DNA from: Rattus norvegicus
Lineage: Eukaryota > Chordata > Mammalia > Rodentia > Muridae
DNA length: 64,000 nt
Assembly: GCF_036323735.1 (NCBI RefSeq)
Contig: NC_086023.1
Coordinates: 10,923,001 to 10,987,000 of the forward strand
Direction: 5' to 3'
Below are positions 1 through 11,035 of this stretch, one piece after another. Position numbers and translations under genes: made by a program. Numbering within the stretch: position 1 is the first letter of the stretch; every line of letters starts with the position of its first letter. The notes beneath the pieces were generated by a model. It saw only the letters and a list, made by a program, of their open reading frames with translations, was not told where the DNA came from and did not search any database.

Positions 1-535
1 TGTATGTGTGTGTGGTGTGTGTATGTGTGTGTGTGATGTGTTTGTATGTGTGTGTATGTGTGTGTGATGTGTGTGTATGTGTGTGTGATGTGTTTGTGTA
101 TGTGATGTGTGTGTGATGTGTTTGTGTGTGATGTGTTTGTGTGTGTGATGTGTATGTGTATGTGTGTGTATGTGTGTGTGATGTGTGTGTGTGATGTGTT
201 TGTGTGTATGATGTGTGTATGTGTGTGATGTGTTTGTATGTGTGTGTATGTGTGTGTGTGATGTGTGTGATGTGTTTGTGTGTGTGTATGTGTGTGTGAT
301 GTGTGTGATGTGTTTGTGTGTGTATGTGTGTGTGATGTGTTTGTGTGTATGTGTGTGTGATGTGTGTGATGTGTTTGTGTGTGTATGTGTGTGTGATGTG
401 TTTGTGTGTGTGTGTGTGATGTGTGTGTGTATGTGTGTTTGATGTGTGTGATGTGTTTGTGTGTGTGTATGTGTGTGTATGTGTGTGTGATGTGTTTGTG
501 TGTGTGTGATGTGTGTGTGTGTGTGCGCGCATGTA
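1..535. repeat. TG-rich compound microsatellite
   Basis: The stretch is almost entirely TG dinucleotides, interrupted regularly by ATG and TTTG variants, so it behaves as a higher-order array of roughly 15-30 bp units as well as a simple repeat. It runs off the left edge of the window. Open frames across it are a by-product of the TG composition and are not genes. Confidence 0.95.
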
Positions 536-573
536 TATGTGCGAGCGACTTGAGACCGAGTGAGCAAGAGCAA

Positions 574-622
574 GCCGTGGCCCGGGGTGGGGTGGGGTGG
601 GGGGGGTGGGGGTGGGGCGGGC
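574..622. repeat. G-rich tract (GGGGTGG-like)
   Basis: Short tandem G runs of three to six bases separated by single T or C, directly after the TG array. The spacing would allow a G-quadruplex on the plus strand. That is inference from sequence only. Confidence 0.75.
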
Positions 623-639
623 ATCTTCTGTGAGCTCAG

Positions 640-1130
640 CTGCTCCCCAGAGTGAAGGTGGCTGGGTTAAAGTGTGGTGCAAGGCAGTTAGTTCTCGATT
701 AGCCGGAGCAGGTGAGGCTCAGCCACCCTGCAGCCTAAAGGAACACAGATAGGAGCATCTTCTTCACTCTGCTCCCTACTCTTTATCTGGTAGGTAAGGA
801 TTCTGCCAAGGACATCCGCACTCCCCTGCCGTGTACATGGGCCCCAACCTTCTCAACCACCAACAGAAGTGATTTCCCAGTCCTCCAGGAAAGCCACTTC
901 CCTCGGCTGTCCTGGGCCTGTGGTAACATCTGCAGCTAACACTGTGAGTTCTTGGGACAGCTGCCAAGGGAAGAACTCCTCACTGGCTTTCCCTCTCCAG
1001 TGACCGGTGACTGATGGCACTTAGGTAAACTATGCATACGCATGTAGCTTAGGGTATGGCCACATCATTACTCATAAAATACAAACCAAGTGCATAGTAA
1101 CTAGTAGTCATTGTATTATTAGTAATTGCA
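640..1130. other. No recognised feature
   Basis: Mixed-composition sequence. I see no SINE, LTR, splice-flanked exon or long open frame that I can support. Confidence 0.5.
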
Positions 1131-1133
1131 ATT

Positions 1134-1345
1134 AGTATTTCTTTGAGACAGGGTCTTGCTCTGTAGCCCAGGTTGGCTTAGAACTCAGGACCTGGGGTTG
1201 GGGATTTAGCTCAGTGGTAGAGCGCTTGCCTAGCAAGCGCAAGGCCCTGGGTTCGGTCCCCAGCTCCAAAAAAAAAAAAAAACTCAGGACCTTCCTGCCT
1301 TTACCTCCTGGATTCTGGGATTGTCACACTCAGCCTTTCTTTCGT
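1134..1345 (-). mobile_element. B1 SINE, split by an ID element
   Basis: Reads as the reverse complement of a 7SL-derived B1: the antisense 'gagacagggtc' head, 'gtagcccagg' and the 'ctgggat' motif near the far end are present. An ID element interrupts it, with AACTCAGGACCT duplicated on both sides (1182-1193 and 1281-1292), so the B1 is the older insertion. Confidence 0.85.
1194..1280 (+). mobile_element. ID SINE (rat)
   Basis: Complete ID element starting GGGGTTGGGGATTTAGCTC, with the tRNA-like A and B box regions, the 'ccccagctcc' end and an A-tail. Perfect 12-bp target duplication AACTCAGGACCT. ID elements derive from BC1/tRNA-Ala and are moved by L1 proteins. Confidence 0.97.
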
Positions 1346-1638
1346 AATAAAGGAGAAAGAGAAACAAGACAGTGTTAACCTGTAAGCCCCACCTCCCCAA
1401 GGACCAAGTGACTTCCTGGAATGCTGGGAATTAGTTATACAACACCACACGGGCAAATATGGTGGTCATATGGTTTGGCCTTAAAAAGCCCCTAAAACAC
1501 ATGTATCTCCTCTTCCTGGGAATTTTTGAGAGTGGTCCTGACCAAAGTCCATACTGGTCAGCATTTAATTAAAGCTTACTTCAAGTTTGGCTCAAAATTG
1601 TAGAACTGACTTCTGTGAATTTCAAGACTAACAACTAC

Positions 1639-1828
1639 CGGGCTGGAGAGATGGCTCAGTGGTTAAGAGCACCCGATTGCTCTTCCAGAGGTTATGAGTT
1701 CAATTCCCAGCAACCACATGGTGGCTCACAACCATCTGTAAAGAGATCCGATGCCCTCTTCTGGTGTGTCTGAAGACAGCTACAGTGTACTTATATATAA
1801 TAAATAAATAAATCTTAAAAAAAAAAAA
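1639..1828 (+). mobile_element. B2 SINE
   Basis: Typical B2: 'gggctggagagatggctcag' head (tRNA-derived promoter), the 'ccctcttctggtgtgtctga' body, then AATAAA repeats and an A-tail. The flank 'taacaactacc' is repeated before and after, consistent with a target-site duplication. Confidence 0.95.
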
Positions 1829-1928
1829 GATTAACAACTACCATTCTTCATACCACACAAAAAATTACAAATAAACTAAACTGTAGAGAGCTGGACATGG
1901 TAAGACATGGTTTGTTTATTTGCTTTTT

Positions 1929-2106
1929 TAAAAAAAAGATTTACTTATTAATTACACATAATTACACTATAGCTGTCTTCAGACACACCAGAAGAGGGCA
2001 TCAGATCCCATTACGATAGTTGTGAGCCACCATGTGGTTGCTGGGAATTGAACTCAGGACCTCTGGAAGAGCAGTCAGTGCTCTAACCACTGACCCACCC
2101 CTCCAG
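1929..2106 (-). mobile_element. B2 SINE
   Basis: Antisense B2 with the 'cagacacaccagaagagggc' body, 'gtgagccaccatgtggttgc' and a slightly decayed head. The A-tail shows as the T/A-rich left edge. Confidence 0.92.
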
Positions 2107-2224
2107 TGTTAATATTCCTTCTTTTGCTCCGCCCAACAGTTACCTGGCAACAGCTAGGTTGGGTCTGGCTTTCTCTCTGTCTCCTTCCTCTCTGACTCTC
2201 TGACTCCATGCGTTCTGGCTGATT

Positions 2225-2227
2225 CCT

Positions 2228-2300
<73 letters not shown>
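2225..2300. repeat. (CT)n microsatellite
   Basis: About 75 bp of nearly pure CT dinucleotides. Polypurine on the minus strand. Confidence 0.95.
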
Positions 2301-2301
<1 letters not shown>

Positions 2302-2551
2302 TCCCTGTCCTCTCTCTTTCTCTGCCTCTACTCCATTCTCAACCCCGCTCCCTATGCCCCCAGACAGACTTTATTCTATACTACACCTGTGTGACTGGTA
2401 CCTGGGGGAAGGGATGCCTCTGCATGGGCCTGCTGAGGTGCCCCTCCCACCTCACCATATCACGCTCCATGAAACATCCTGATCTTTTAAAAAACACAGA
2501 AACCACATCATGAAGCCCTGATGGTATTTTTCTAAGAGGTAGAACAATGTA

Positions 2552-2722
2552 TTTGTAACTTTTTTTTTTTTGATGTGGGTAACAGTGCTCACTGCCCAGC
2601 CACCTGACCTGAGTTTGATCTCTGGCACCCACATACAGTAGGGGAAACTGAGTCTTAGTCTTGTACACTGCCCTTGGCCTTCCCACGTGTGCTGCTGCAG
2701 GTGAATAAGCTCATAAAATAAA
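2552..2722 (+). mobile_element. Possible old B3-type SINE
   Basis: Resembles a diverged B2/B3 body ('gagtttgatctctggcaccc', then 'aagctcataaaataaa' at the tail). The head is poorly preserved, so the family is uncertain. Confidence 0.35.
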
Positions 2723-2751
2723 ACACAAGGAAAAAGCGGCCTCACCTCTCC

Positions 2752-3155
2752 ATCTTTGGGTTTCTACTGAGATGAACACCATGACCAAAGTCAAGTTGAG
2801 GAGGAGAGGGTTTATTGGGCTTACATTTCCACATCGTAGTGCATCACTGGAGGAAGTCAGGACAGGAGCTCGATCAAACAGGGCACGCACAATCCTAGAG
2901 GCAGGAGCTGAGGCCATGGAGTGCTGCTTCCTGGCTTGCTCCCCATGACTTGTTCAGCCTGCTTTCTCATGGAACTCAGGACCGAGTGCCCAGGGATGGC
3001 ACCACCCATAATGCACTGGGCCTCCTCTACCCACTAAGAAAATGCCTTACAGTCAGATCTTAGGGCAACATTTTCTCAGTTGAGGTTCCCTCCTTTCAGA
3101 TAACTCTAGTTTGTATGTGTTGAGTTGACATAAGACTAGCCAGCACCCTCTGTTC
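2752..3155 (-). repeat. Rodent medium-reiteration repeat, type 1
   Basis: Matches the common rodent repeat with landmarks 'acaccatgaccaaa', 'gggtttattgggcttacat' and 'gttgacataagactagcca'. The same family occurs at 24178, 27067, 48175, 51808, 60640 and 61360. I do not assign a library name. Strand is given relative to the copy at 51808. Confidence 0.75.
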
Positions 3156-3321
3156 CCCGGATTAATTACTTTCTTATTCCTATGATCAGAAAGCAAGGCC
3201 AAAGTAGCTTCTAGAAGGAAGGGGTGTTTGGGGGCTCATGGTTCCAGAGGGGATAAGAAACCATCAGGACCACTGTGGGGATGCAGGGGAGCAGCAAGCT
3301 GAGCACACACATCTTAAACCA

Positions 3322-3377
3322 CAGGAGGGAGAGGGAGAGGGAAGATGGGGGAAGGAGAGAGCGAGTGGGAGGGAGGG

Positions 3378-3427
<50 letters not shown>

Positions 3428-3528
3428 CGGGGAGAGGGAGAAGGAGAGGGGGAGAGAGAAAGAGGGAGAAGAGGTGGGAGAGGGAGAGGGATAGGGTCAG
3501 AGAGGGAAGAGACGGTTGGGGGTGGGGG
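3322..3528. repeat. GA-rich polypurine tract
   Basis: Long purine-only stretch: a pure (GA)n core at about 3379-3424, flanked by GGGAGA-type repeats. Mirror symmetry makes it a candidate triplex (H-DNA) former. Confidence 0.92.
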
Positions 3529-3767
3529 GGAGAATGAACTGGGAGATGAGAGTCTTTGAATCTTCAAAGCCAGTCCCAGGGACCCAACTCACCTCTTCCA
3601 GTGGGGCCACGCTGCACAGTGCCACCAACTGGAGCAGGTATTCAAATGCCTGAGACTGTGGGGGACACCTCCTTTAAACTAACATACTCCTTCCCCAAAC
3701 AGACTAGGGCTAGGATTGAACTCTGTTGGGAGAATGCTTGCCCAGGACATATGAACGCTTGGCATCA

Positions 3768-3965
3768 TGGGCTGTTGCGATTGTTCAGTAGTTAAGAGTA
3801 CTTACTGCTCTTCCAGAGAACTCTGCTTTGTTTCCCACCGGGCAGCTCACAATCACCTAAAACTCCATCTCCTGGGAATCCCATATCCACTTCAGGTTTC
3901 TGTGGATACCCACACACATTCACACACAGATACACACACATAAGTCAGAAATAATAAAAACTTTT
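3768..3965 (+). mobile_element. Diverged B2/B3 SINE
   Basis: Recognisable 'gttaagagtacttactgctc' and 'ttccagaga' head region, CA-rich body and 'aataataaaaac' tail. Much older than the B2 at 1639. Confidence 0.7.
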
Positions 3966-4099
3966 CTTACAAGTATCTGTTAAACGTTGAGTGCATTCTA
4001 CTATTTCCCCTCCCCCTTACTTTTCCTGCCCCCCCACTTGCTCTTGCCCCTCCCCCTTTCCATTAATTTCCTGTTTCCCCAGACAACTTCGCTTCTACT

Positions 4100-4440
4100 T
4101 ACATTTAATGTAAACATACATCCTTTTATGTACCATATAAAATCTAGGAACCAGTAAGACAAAATGCTATATTTGAGGCTCAGCTCTCTTGTCATTATTC
4201 CCAGTTATGTCCATTTTCTTGTACTAACTTCATAACTTCATTCCTTTATGTTTGGAAAAATCCCTTGTGCACACACACTGCATTGTCTCCACCCACCCTC
4301 TGTGGATGGACTAAGCTGGTCTGTGTCTCAGCTCTTGGGAATGGTGTTGCAGTAAACACCGATGTACAAGTTTCTGTGATAGGCTGGTTCAGTGTTGAAT
4401 AAAGACTCCAGTGACTTATTTAGGCCTCCAGGGAGTTTCC
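4100..4440 (-). mobile_element. Possible antisense L1 3'-region relic
   Basis: The phrase 'gttgcagtaaacaccgatgt' and neighbouring text resemble the antisense of the L1 ORF2 end. Heavily decayed, so this is a weak call. Confidence 0.3.
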
Positions 4441-4471
4441 TTTTCAGGTACCCCCCACTACAGAGTCCTTT

Positions 4472-4600
4472 AGTCTTTTGAGATAGGCTTTCTTTGTGTA
4501 GCCTTGGCTGTACAGGAACTAGTTCTGTAGACCAGGCTGGCTTGGAACTCACAGAGACCCATCTGCCTCTGCCTCCGTAAAGGCGTGTGCTATCATTGCC
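4472..4600 (-). mobile_element. B1 SINE
   Basis: Antisense B1 with 'gtagaccaggctggcttgga' and 'catctgcctctgcctccgta'. Confidence 0.85.
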
Positions 4601-4663
4601 CAGATCATTCATAGCTTTTCGAGAAGCTTCCAGATCGTTCTCTATAGAGGTTCTTTGCCAACT

Positions 4664-4985
4664 GTCTTAGGGTTTTATTGCTGTGAACAGACACCATGAC
4701 CAAGTCTTATAAAGGGCAACATTTAATTGGGGCTGGCTTACAGGTTCAGAGGTTCAGTCCATTATCATCAAGGTGAGAGCATGGCAGCATCCAGACAGGC
4801 ATGGTGCAGGAGGAGCTGAGAGTTCTACATCTTCATCTGAAGGCTGCTAGTGCAAGACTCAATTCCAGGCAGCTAGGAGTAAGGTCTTAGAGCCCACACC
4901 TACAGTAACACACCTACTCCAACAAGGCCACATAAGCTCCAACAGGGCCACACCCTCTAATAGTGCCACTCCCTGAGCCAAGCAC
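4664..4985 (+). repeat. Rodent medium-reiteration repeat, type 3
   Basis: Landmarks 'acagacaccatgaccaag', 'acatttaattggggctggct', 'cattatcatcaaggtg' and 'ctaatagtgccactccct'. A second partial copy lies at 53355-53625. Library family not assigned. Confidence 0.75.
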
Positions 4986-5134
4986 ATACAGACCACCACA
5001 CCATCACTTCCTTAGCCCTAAAACAGTAAGACCTTTGCAGAGGGGTGGCCATTGGAAAAGTGAGCTTGGGGGATTTTATTTACTTCTTGAATGTTTTTTA
5101 AAGCCACCCCTAAACATTGCCCTAGCCTTCTTTT

Positions 5135-5237
5135 GTTTCAGTGTGCATGTGTGTTTCTGTATGTGTGCTTGTGTGTGCACATGTGTATATGCATATATGT
5201 GTGTGCATATGTGTGTGCACATGCGTATATGTATGTA

Positions 5238-5296
<59 letters not shown>
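5135..5296. repeat. Compound (TG)n-(GA)n microsatellite
   Basis: A TG/CA-variant tract of about 125 bp passes directly into a pure (GA)n tract of about 40 bp. The same TG-to-GA arrangement recurs at 51585-51693. Confidence 0.93.
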
Positions 5297-5299
<3 letters not shown>

Positions 5300-5391
5300 G
5301 GAGGGGGACACTAGCATGTCACAGCACTTTTGTGGAAATCACAGGACAACTTTTGTTGGTTCTGTTTCTTGAGTCTTAAAAAGCAGAACAC

Positions 5392-5480
5392 GGGGTTGGG
5401 GATTTAGCTCAGTGGTAGAATGCTTGCCTAGCAAGCACAAGGCCCCGGGTTCGGTCCCCAGCTCCGGAAAAAAAAAAAAA
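5392..5480 (+). mobile_element. ID SINE (rat)
   Basis: Complete ID element with A-tail; 'cagaacac' occurs on both sides as a short target duplication. It has A-for-G changes in the left half compared with the copy at 1194. Confidence 0.95.
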
Positions 5481-5600
5481 ACAAAACAGAACACACCCTC
5501 TGTTTTCCAGAATATTCCTTTGTATTGAGAATTTCCAACTGAAACACAGACTCATTTGAGTGAAGAAATGTGGTACTTTCTAATTCTAGTGAGCTCTGGG

Positions 5601-5914
5601 TGTTAGGGCCAAAGCACACCAAGGCAACAAGATTCCACGTGGAGAAGTTTAGTGAGAGAAGAAGAGTGGAAGAGGGGAGAAACAAAAGAGGCCGGCCATG
5701 GGCACATGGAGGGAAGGGAGGGGATAGAGAGAAGGGACAGGGAAAGGAACAAGAGCAGAGAGAAGAAGAACAAAGACCAAGAGGGAGAGGAGGGGCCAAG
5801 CAGCCCTCTTATATAGTCAGGCACAGCCGGGCTGTTGCCTGGCAACTGTGGGGCGGAGCATACCTGGCTGTTGCCAGGTAGCTGTGGGGGTGGAGCTTAG
5901 GCAGAATACCAACA
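5601..5914 (-). mobile_element. Solo LTR of an endogenous retrovirus
   Basis: On the minus strand the element starts TGTTGGTATTCTG and ends CTAACA, so it has the TG...CA termini of an LTR. CTGGG is repeated immediately outside both ends (5596-5600 and 5915-5919). Inside are a TATATAAG promoter box (around 5811-5818 on the plus strand) and an ATTAAA-like signal is weakly suggested further on. Related LTR sequence is found at 29589-30380 and 34514-34795. Confidence 0.8.
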
Positions 5915-5949
5915 CTGGGCCCTTAGCAACAGCTTGGTGTCACTGGCTG

Positions 5950-7250
5950 TCCAGGTCACTCTGTCCTGATCCTGTGAGTTGTCAAGTTGGAATGGTAAAT
6001 GACCCTTCAACCTTTGCTTAGAAACATCCATTCAATTAATGGCCCATAAAAAGACAAGGCTGCAATTTCTCCTTCCAGAGGAGAAAGATGATACTAATTT
6101 ATTCTAAGAGGTCTTAGCAGATGTGAAGTAGCCCTGGTGCAAGGTTCCACAGAGGAAAGTAGGAGCAAGAATGATCTGGCCGGCAGGCAGAGCAGCGAGC
6201 CCCCCCACCCCCCCATCTTTGGATTCGTGACTGCACCTGCTTTGCACAATTCTGCAGACATAGCATTCATTTAATTACACCAAACGTTGACACAGAGTGA
6301 GAGATTGAAAACTTAACAAGACTGTTACCCTAGCCCCAGGAAGGCTGAGGTAGAAACGTTGACAGTGCTTTGAGGCTCTCTGGACCTGAGTTTCAGGCCT
6401 GCTTGATGTGCAGAATGAATGAAAAAGGGAACAAAAGGGAAGGCAGTGACTGCTTCTAGCTATGGTGGAAGAGTGAGTTTTGTGGACCCAGGGGAGAGCA
6501 CAGCCAAGGCAGAGACAGACGTCTCGGGGGTCCACAGTGGGCGCGAGCAGGCTGAGCTGGGCCACGTGGGGGAGGGGAGGGGAGGGAGAGCGAAGAAATA
6601 GAGGAGCCAGGTGCAGCAGCCAGGTCAAAGGCACAAAAAGGGCCAGTGACCAAAATGACTGGATTATATATGGAAGAACTTCTCGGGGAAGGCTACCCCA
6701 TCCCCGGGGCTGGGGACTTCACGGTAGAGGACGGGCTATGCCAGGTAGAGACTAAGAGATGCTGGAAAAACAGGCGTCTCAGCTCCTTGTCCCAGGGTCT
6801 TAACACAGTCACATGGCAGGGAGAATGTGTTGGCCCTTAAGTGCCTAGACTGTAGGAGGACGCCATTCTAGGGCGACATTTATTTTCAACATCAGTCTGT
6901 ATAAATTGTCAACAACTGAGGGTCTGAGGTCACAGCTAACAGGCAGATGGAGGGTACTGGGGACTCCAGTGGCCATAGATGTGGATCCAACAGAGAAAAG
7001 GAATGTTGGGCAGCTCATCCTGCCAGGAACACCTCTCTCCCCGTATCTCCCCTCCAGGCAACCCAGGCCCAGACTTGAACCCCACAAGAGCCTTCCTCAT
7101 GCCTTCAATGCCCTATATTCCTTTCTCCCCAAGATACACTTATGCTCATACCTGGAACCCTGGAACCGAAGCAGGAGGGCTGCTAATAGGTTAAGTTTGG
7201 GTTGGCCTGAGCTGCAATGTGAGACCCTTTTGGAAAAAAAAAAAAAGTAA
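5950..7250. other. No recognised gene
   Basis: Apart from a C-run near 6201-6212 and a poly-A stretch at 7233-7245 with a short B1-like piece before it (about 7150-7230), I see no repeat or coding feature here that I can support. Open frames on both strands are short and show no family signature. Confidence 0.45.
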
Positions 7251-7320
7251 ATTTCAATAACCTATAGCCCGTGACAGTTTTATCAATACCTGAAAAGATT
7301 ATTATTATTTTTTTTTTGTG

Positions 7321-7407
7321 TGTTTTTTTTTTTCGGAGCTGGGGACCGAACCCAGGGCCTTGCGCTTCCTAGGCAAGCGCTCTACCACTGAGCTAAATCC
7401 CCAACCC
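7321..7407 (-). mobile_element. ID SINE (rat)
   Basis: Antisense ID: T-run, 'cggagctggggaccgaaccc', and the CCCC end of the head. It lies directly beside a B2 in the same orientation. Confidence 0.95.
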
Positions 7408-7421
7408 CTTCTTTTTTCTTT

Positions 7422-7603
7422 TTAAAGATTTATTTATTTATTATGTATACAGCATTCTGCCTGCATGTATGCCTACAGGCCAGAAGAGGGCACCAGATCT
7501 CATTGTACATGGTTGTGAGCCACCATGTGATTCCTGGGAATTGAACTCAGAACCTCTGGAAGAGCAGTCAGTGCTCTTATCCTCTAAGCCATCTCTCTAG
7601 CCC
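7422..7603 (-). mobile_element. B2 SINE
   Basis: Antisense B2 with 'aagatttatttatttattat', 'ccagaagagggcaccagatc' and the 'catctctctagccc' head. Confidence 0.93.
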
Positions 7604-7647
7604 ATGGAAAGGTTCTTTTACTCTATTTGTTTTTGAGGGAACGTCTC

Positions 7648-7742
7648 TTTTTTTTTTTTTTTTTTTTTTTGAGCTGGGGACCGAACCCAGGGCCTTGTGC
7701 TTCCTAGGCAAGCGCTCTACCACTGAGCTAAATCCCCAGCCC
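7648..7742 (-). mobile_element. ID SINE (rat)
   Basis: Antisense ID with a long T-run. TGAGGGAACGTCT is duplicated on either side, marking a recent L1-type insertion. Confidence 0.96.
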
Positions 7743-7747
7743 ATGAG

Positions 7748-7874
7748 GGAACGTCTTATGTAGCCTAGGCTAATGCGTTAACTAGGCTTGTAGCTAACGT
7801 TGACCCTGAACATGCAGCTTCTCCTGCTTTCAGTTTCTGAGTTCTGAGATATTTGGTGTGTGCCACTCTGGCCA
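7748..7874 (-). mobile_element. Diverged B1 SINE
   Basis: Antisense B1-like order ('tgtagcctaggct', 'gtgtgccactctggcc') interrupted by sequence drift. Confidence 0.5.
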
Positions 7875-8990
7875 AGGAAGCTCTTAATTAAGAGCTTTGT
7901 AATAATATCAACAAGGTTAATGAGAATAGCTCTCCCATGTTGCAGGCCTGTCTTGCCTGAAGCGTAAGAGGATGAACCACGTAACCTAGAGTGTGACTTT
8001 GGCATGGAGCTCCAGTTCCTCAGGGTGGCATGGCTCTTATCTGGGCACCAGACACAAACATCTCCGTTCCAGGTCCCCATGGCTGCATTGACTCTTTTCT
8101 GGTTCCTCTCTGCGGCTCCACGATGATTCGCGTTAGAAGCCACAGAGCCAGGCGCTCTGCAGTTGTTCAGGTCTGAAGAGTTGATGTTTGTTGGTTTTGG
8201 AAGCACTCATCTGGTCTCAGGAGGATAGCTGCCCACCTCCGTTCTACCTTCTGTGCCCCTCTCATTGGGATCCATCGAAAGCTTAAGAGTGGGAATACGG
8301 CACAACCTTCAGACGGAGCCCAGCACCGGCTTCCAGTTTGAAACACGTCTGAAAAACCGTCCTTCCCTAAGGAGGCTTGGCTGCTTATTGTATGCTCCGT
8401 GCCCTGCGCAGGACCAGTTTTAGATGCTTGGGGTAGATCACAGAAGCAAATACATGAAAGCCCTGTGCATTTTCTCAGGGGGGAGAGGAAAAGTAGATAG
8501 GACACAAATGTAAATTACAAGTTTGTAAAAGGTGACCCACACTATGAAAAGACGAAGCAGTAGCTAGCAGAGCCGCCCAGATCGGGCCCTACCTGCTTAT
8601 ATCCCCACCAGCGGCTTCCCGATACTAACTCCTGAGCTCTCTCTGCCTTGGGGCCGTTGCAATCCTTGCTCCTAGACAAACACTGAGCTTCTTCATTTAG
8701 TTCTCCTCCTGAGGGCTTCGGAATCTGATCTTCCTCATTTACCCTGCCCTTGCGGGCTTCAGTTTATCACATGACTTCATAGTGAACCTTCGTGTGACGT
8801 TTCTCTGGTTTCACCCTGTCTCATCCCCATCCTTCTCCACTGTTACATAAGAACTGTGGGATCAGGGCTCTTGCACAATATTTAACAAAATAAATTTGTG
8901 TTTCCTCTTCTTCCTGGTGTGGAACTCAGGTCGTCGTGTAGCTAGCAGTCCTCTTGCCTGCTGAACCCCCTTCTCCTCTCCCCCTCTCCC
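7875..8990. other. No recognised feature
   Basis: About 1.1 kb of non-repetitive-looking sequence. Open frames up to 142 codons on the minus strand carry no recognisable domain, and I do not call a gene. Confidence 0.4.
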
Positions 8991-8991
8991 T

Positions 8992-9159
8992 CAAGATTTA
9001 TTTACTTTATGTACGTGAGCACACAGTCACTGTCTTCACACACACCAGAAGAGGGCATCGGATCCCATTACAGGTGGTTGTGAGCCACCATGTGGGTGCT
9101 GGGATTTGAACTCAGGACCTCTGGAAGTGCTCTTAACTACTGAGCCATCTCTCTAGCCC
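8992..9159 (-). mobile_element. B2 SINE
   Basis: Antisense B2 with 'accagaagagggcatcggat' and a head that has lost a few bases ('ggaagtgctcttaactac'). Confidence 0.92.
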
Positions 9160-9507
9160 TTTTTCTACGAAGCCTTTGCTTTCCTATCCCCAACACTTAC
9201 TATTCATTTGTTTCTACTTCTGACTTGCTGCTACTGAAGGGGCATGTCCTCACCCAGGAGGATTATTAAATGTTGTTTGCACACAGACCTGGGGTGTTCT
9301 TTGTCTAAAGTTCCATGTGGGTATTTATGTTAACCAAGTGCCTGTTTGCTTCCCACAGAAGTGGATTGGGGGAAAGCTTCCTCAGGGTGGTAACGCTTTC
9401 TCTGTACCTCAGATCTTCATCTTGGCTACTCTGAGCTGCACGTTATTGTCTTGTTTTGTAGATGAGGGAGCTGAGGATCAAAGTTTCCCCCTTCCTCAGG
9501 CAGGCAG

Positions 9508-9918
9508 GCACACATGCATGAACACACACACACACACACACACATGCATGAACACACACACATGCATGAACACATACACACCACACATATACCACACACA
9601 CCACACACTCACACATACATGCATGAACACACACACACACCACACACTCACACACACATGCATGAACACACACACATGCATGAACACACACACATGCATG
9701 AACACACACACATGCATGAACACATACACACCACACATACACCACACACACACCACACACTCACACACACACACATGCATGAACACACACACATGCATGA
9801 ACACACTCACACACACACACCACACACTCACACACGCACTCACACTCACACACATACTCACACTCACACACACTCACACACACTCACACACACTCACTCA
9901 CACACACACACACACGTC
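9508..9918. repeat. CA-rich minisatellite with CATGCATGAA units
   Basis: Tandem array of (CA)n blocks separated by ATGCATGAA, giving units near 18-22 bp, then a CACT-type right part. All three frames of each strand stay open, producing long His/Thr or Cys/Val open frames that are composition artefacts. Confidence 0.95.
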
Positions 9919-9929
9919 AAGCTGCAGCA

Positions 9930-10860
9930 ATCCTTGCTTTACCTCATTTAAGAACATAGCCATTTTGTTAAACAAGTACCTGAATTTTCACATTCCTGTG
10001 CCCACTTGGGCTCTTGGTTCTATGTTTAAAGAATCACAAAAGCAAATATTGTATTTAGGGGAAAAGTGTTCGGGGCCCATTAGAAGTAAAGACTCTTCAC
10101 CTGGTGGGTCCTGAAGGCCCCTTTCTTCTCTGTGGTCACTACACCGGCCATCTACGGCCTCCTCTGCTCACACAGAATGTTCTACACAGCAGAGACGTTA
10201 CTAACTAGCTGGTGTGCAGGGTTCTGCTCTTCTGTAGACTGGGAGGACAACAGGGTGGGGAATTGATTCTCCTCCTGAGAGTTAGTAGGTCTGACCCAAC
10301 AGCACCACACAACACAACACAATTTGAACTTCATTTTCATTTCAACAAAGAGGTGATGGTTTTCCAAGTGACACAAAATCATTAGCCTCCTAGTTGGATT
10401 GGAAAATGGATCTCTCTGTCTCTGCAGCTTTGGTGCTGAACCACTTCATCACCCTGCTGTCTTTGGGTAATTTCAATTAGAAAATAGACTGCCAGGCCGC
10501 CTCACAGCCCCCAGTGATGTGGTGGCTCAGAAAGGTCAAAGGATGGCTTTTTCTTTTTCCACCTATGTTTTTTGGCACAATGCCTCCATGTAAGCTTGGC
10601 TTCTCCGGGACCCATTCTGTGTGAATGAACTCTGACCTCTCAGTAAATTCCAGACTTAGGCTGGGCATTTGGAAACTCTCATTCTTAGACTCAAGACTCC
10701 CTGAGACCATCCCAGTGGCTGCGTTGAGATCCAAGGCATGGCCCTTGCATCCAAGGCATGGGAGAAAACTACAACTTTTCAGTTGTTCGTGTGCCTGAAG
10801 ATTCAGATCTCCTGCTCCTGCCTAACCCTCTAAGCTCACTCCCACATTCCCCTCTCCCCC
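9930..10860. other. No recognised feature
   Basis: Apart from a short direct duplication ('tccaaggcatgg' at 10731 and 10751) I see no repeat, exon or RNA gene here. Confidence 0.4.
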
Positions 10861-10864
10861 ACCT

Positions 10865-10975
10865 GCTCTCACTATGTCACCCAGGGCAGCCTCGAGCACA
10901 CAGAGTCTTACAGCTTCACCTTGTCAGAGGTCACTGGGGCTACATGCATGCACCACCACACCCAGCCATTGCCCC
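10865..10975 (-). mobile_element. Diverged B1 SINE
   Basis: Antisense B1-like order, 'gtcacccagggcagcctcga' to 'gcaccaccacacccagcc'. Confidence 0.55.
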
Positions 10976-11035
10976 CTCCTCTTCCTCCTCCTTTAGGTCC
11001 TCTGTCTGTCCTCTTTTGAAACAAACAAACAAAAA

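Noticed and set aside
215..633. Cys/Val-rich open frames in the TG array
   Set aside because: They follow from the dinucleotide repeat, which has no stop codon in several frames; no start context or domain.
1194..1280. Functional tRNA gene
   Set aside because: The tRNA-like A and B boxes belong to an ID SINE with A-tail and target duplication.
3211..3567. Ser/Leu-rich and Arg/Glu-rich frames at the GA tract
   Set aside because: Artefact of purine/pyrimidine repeats on the two strands.
8167..8505. Minus-strand frame as coding exon
   Set aside because: Short, no homologous domain seen, and no paired exon nearby.
9317..10114. 265-codon His/Thr-rich frame
   Set aside because: Its centre is the CA minisatellite; the flanking codons show no protein family.
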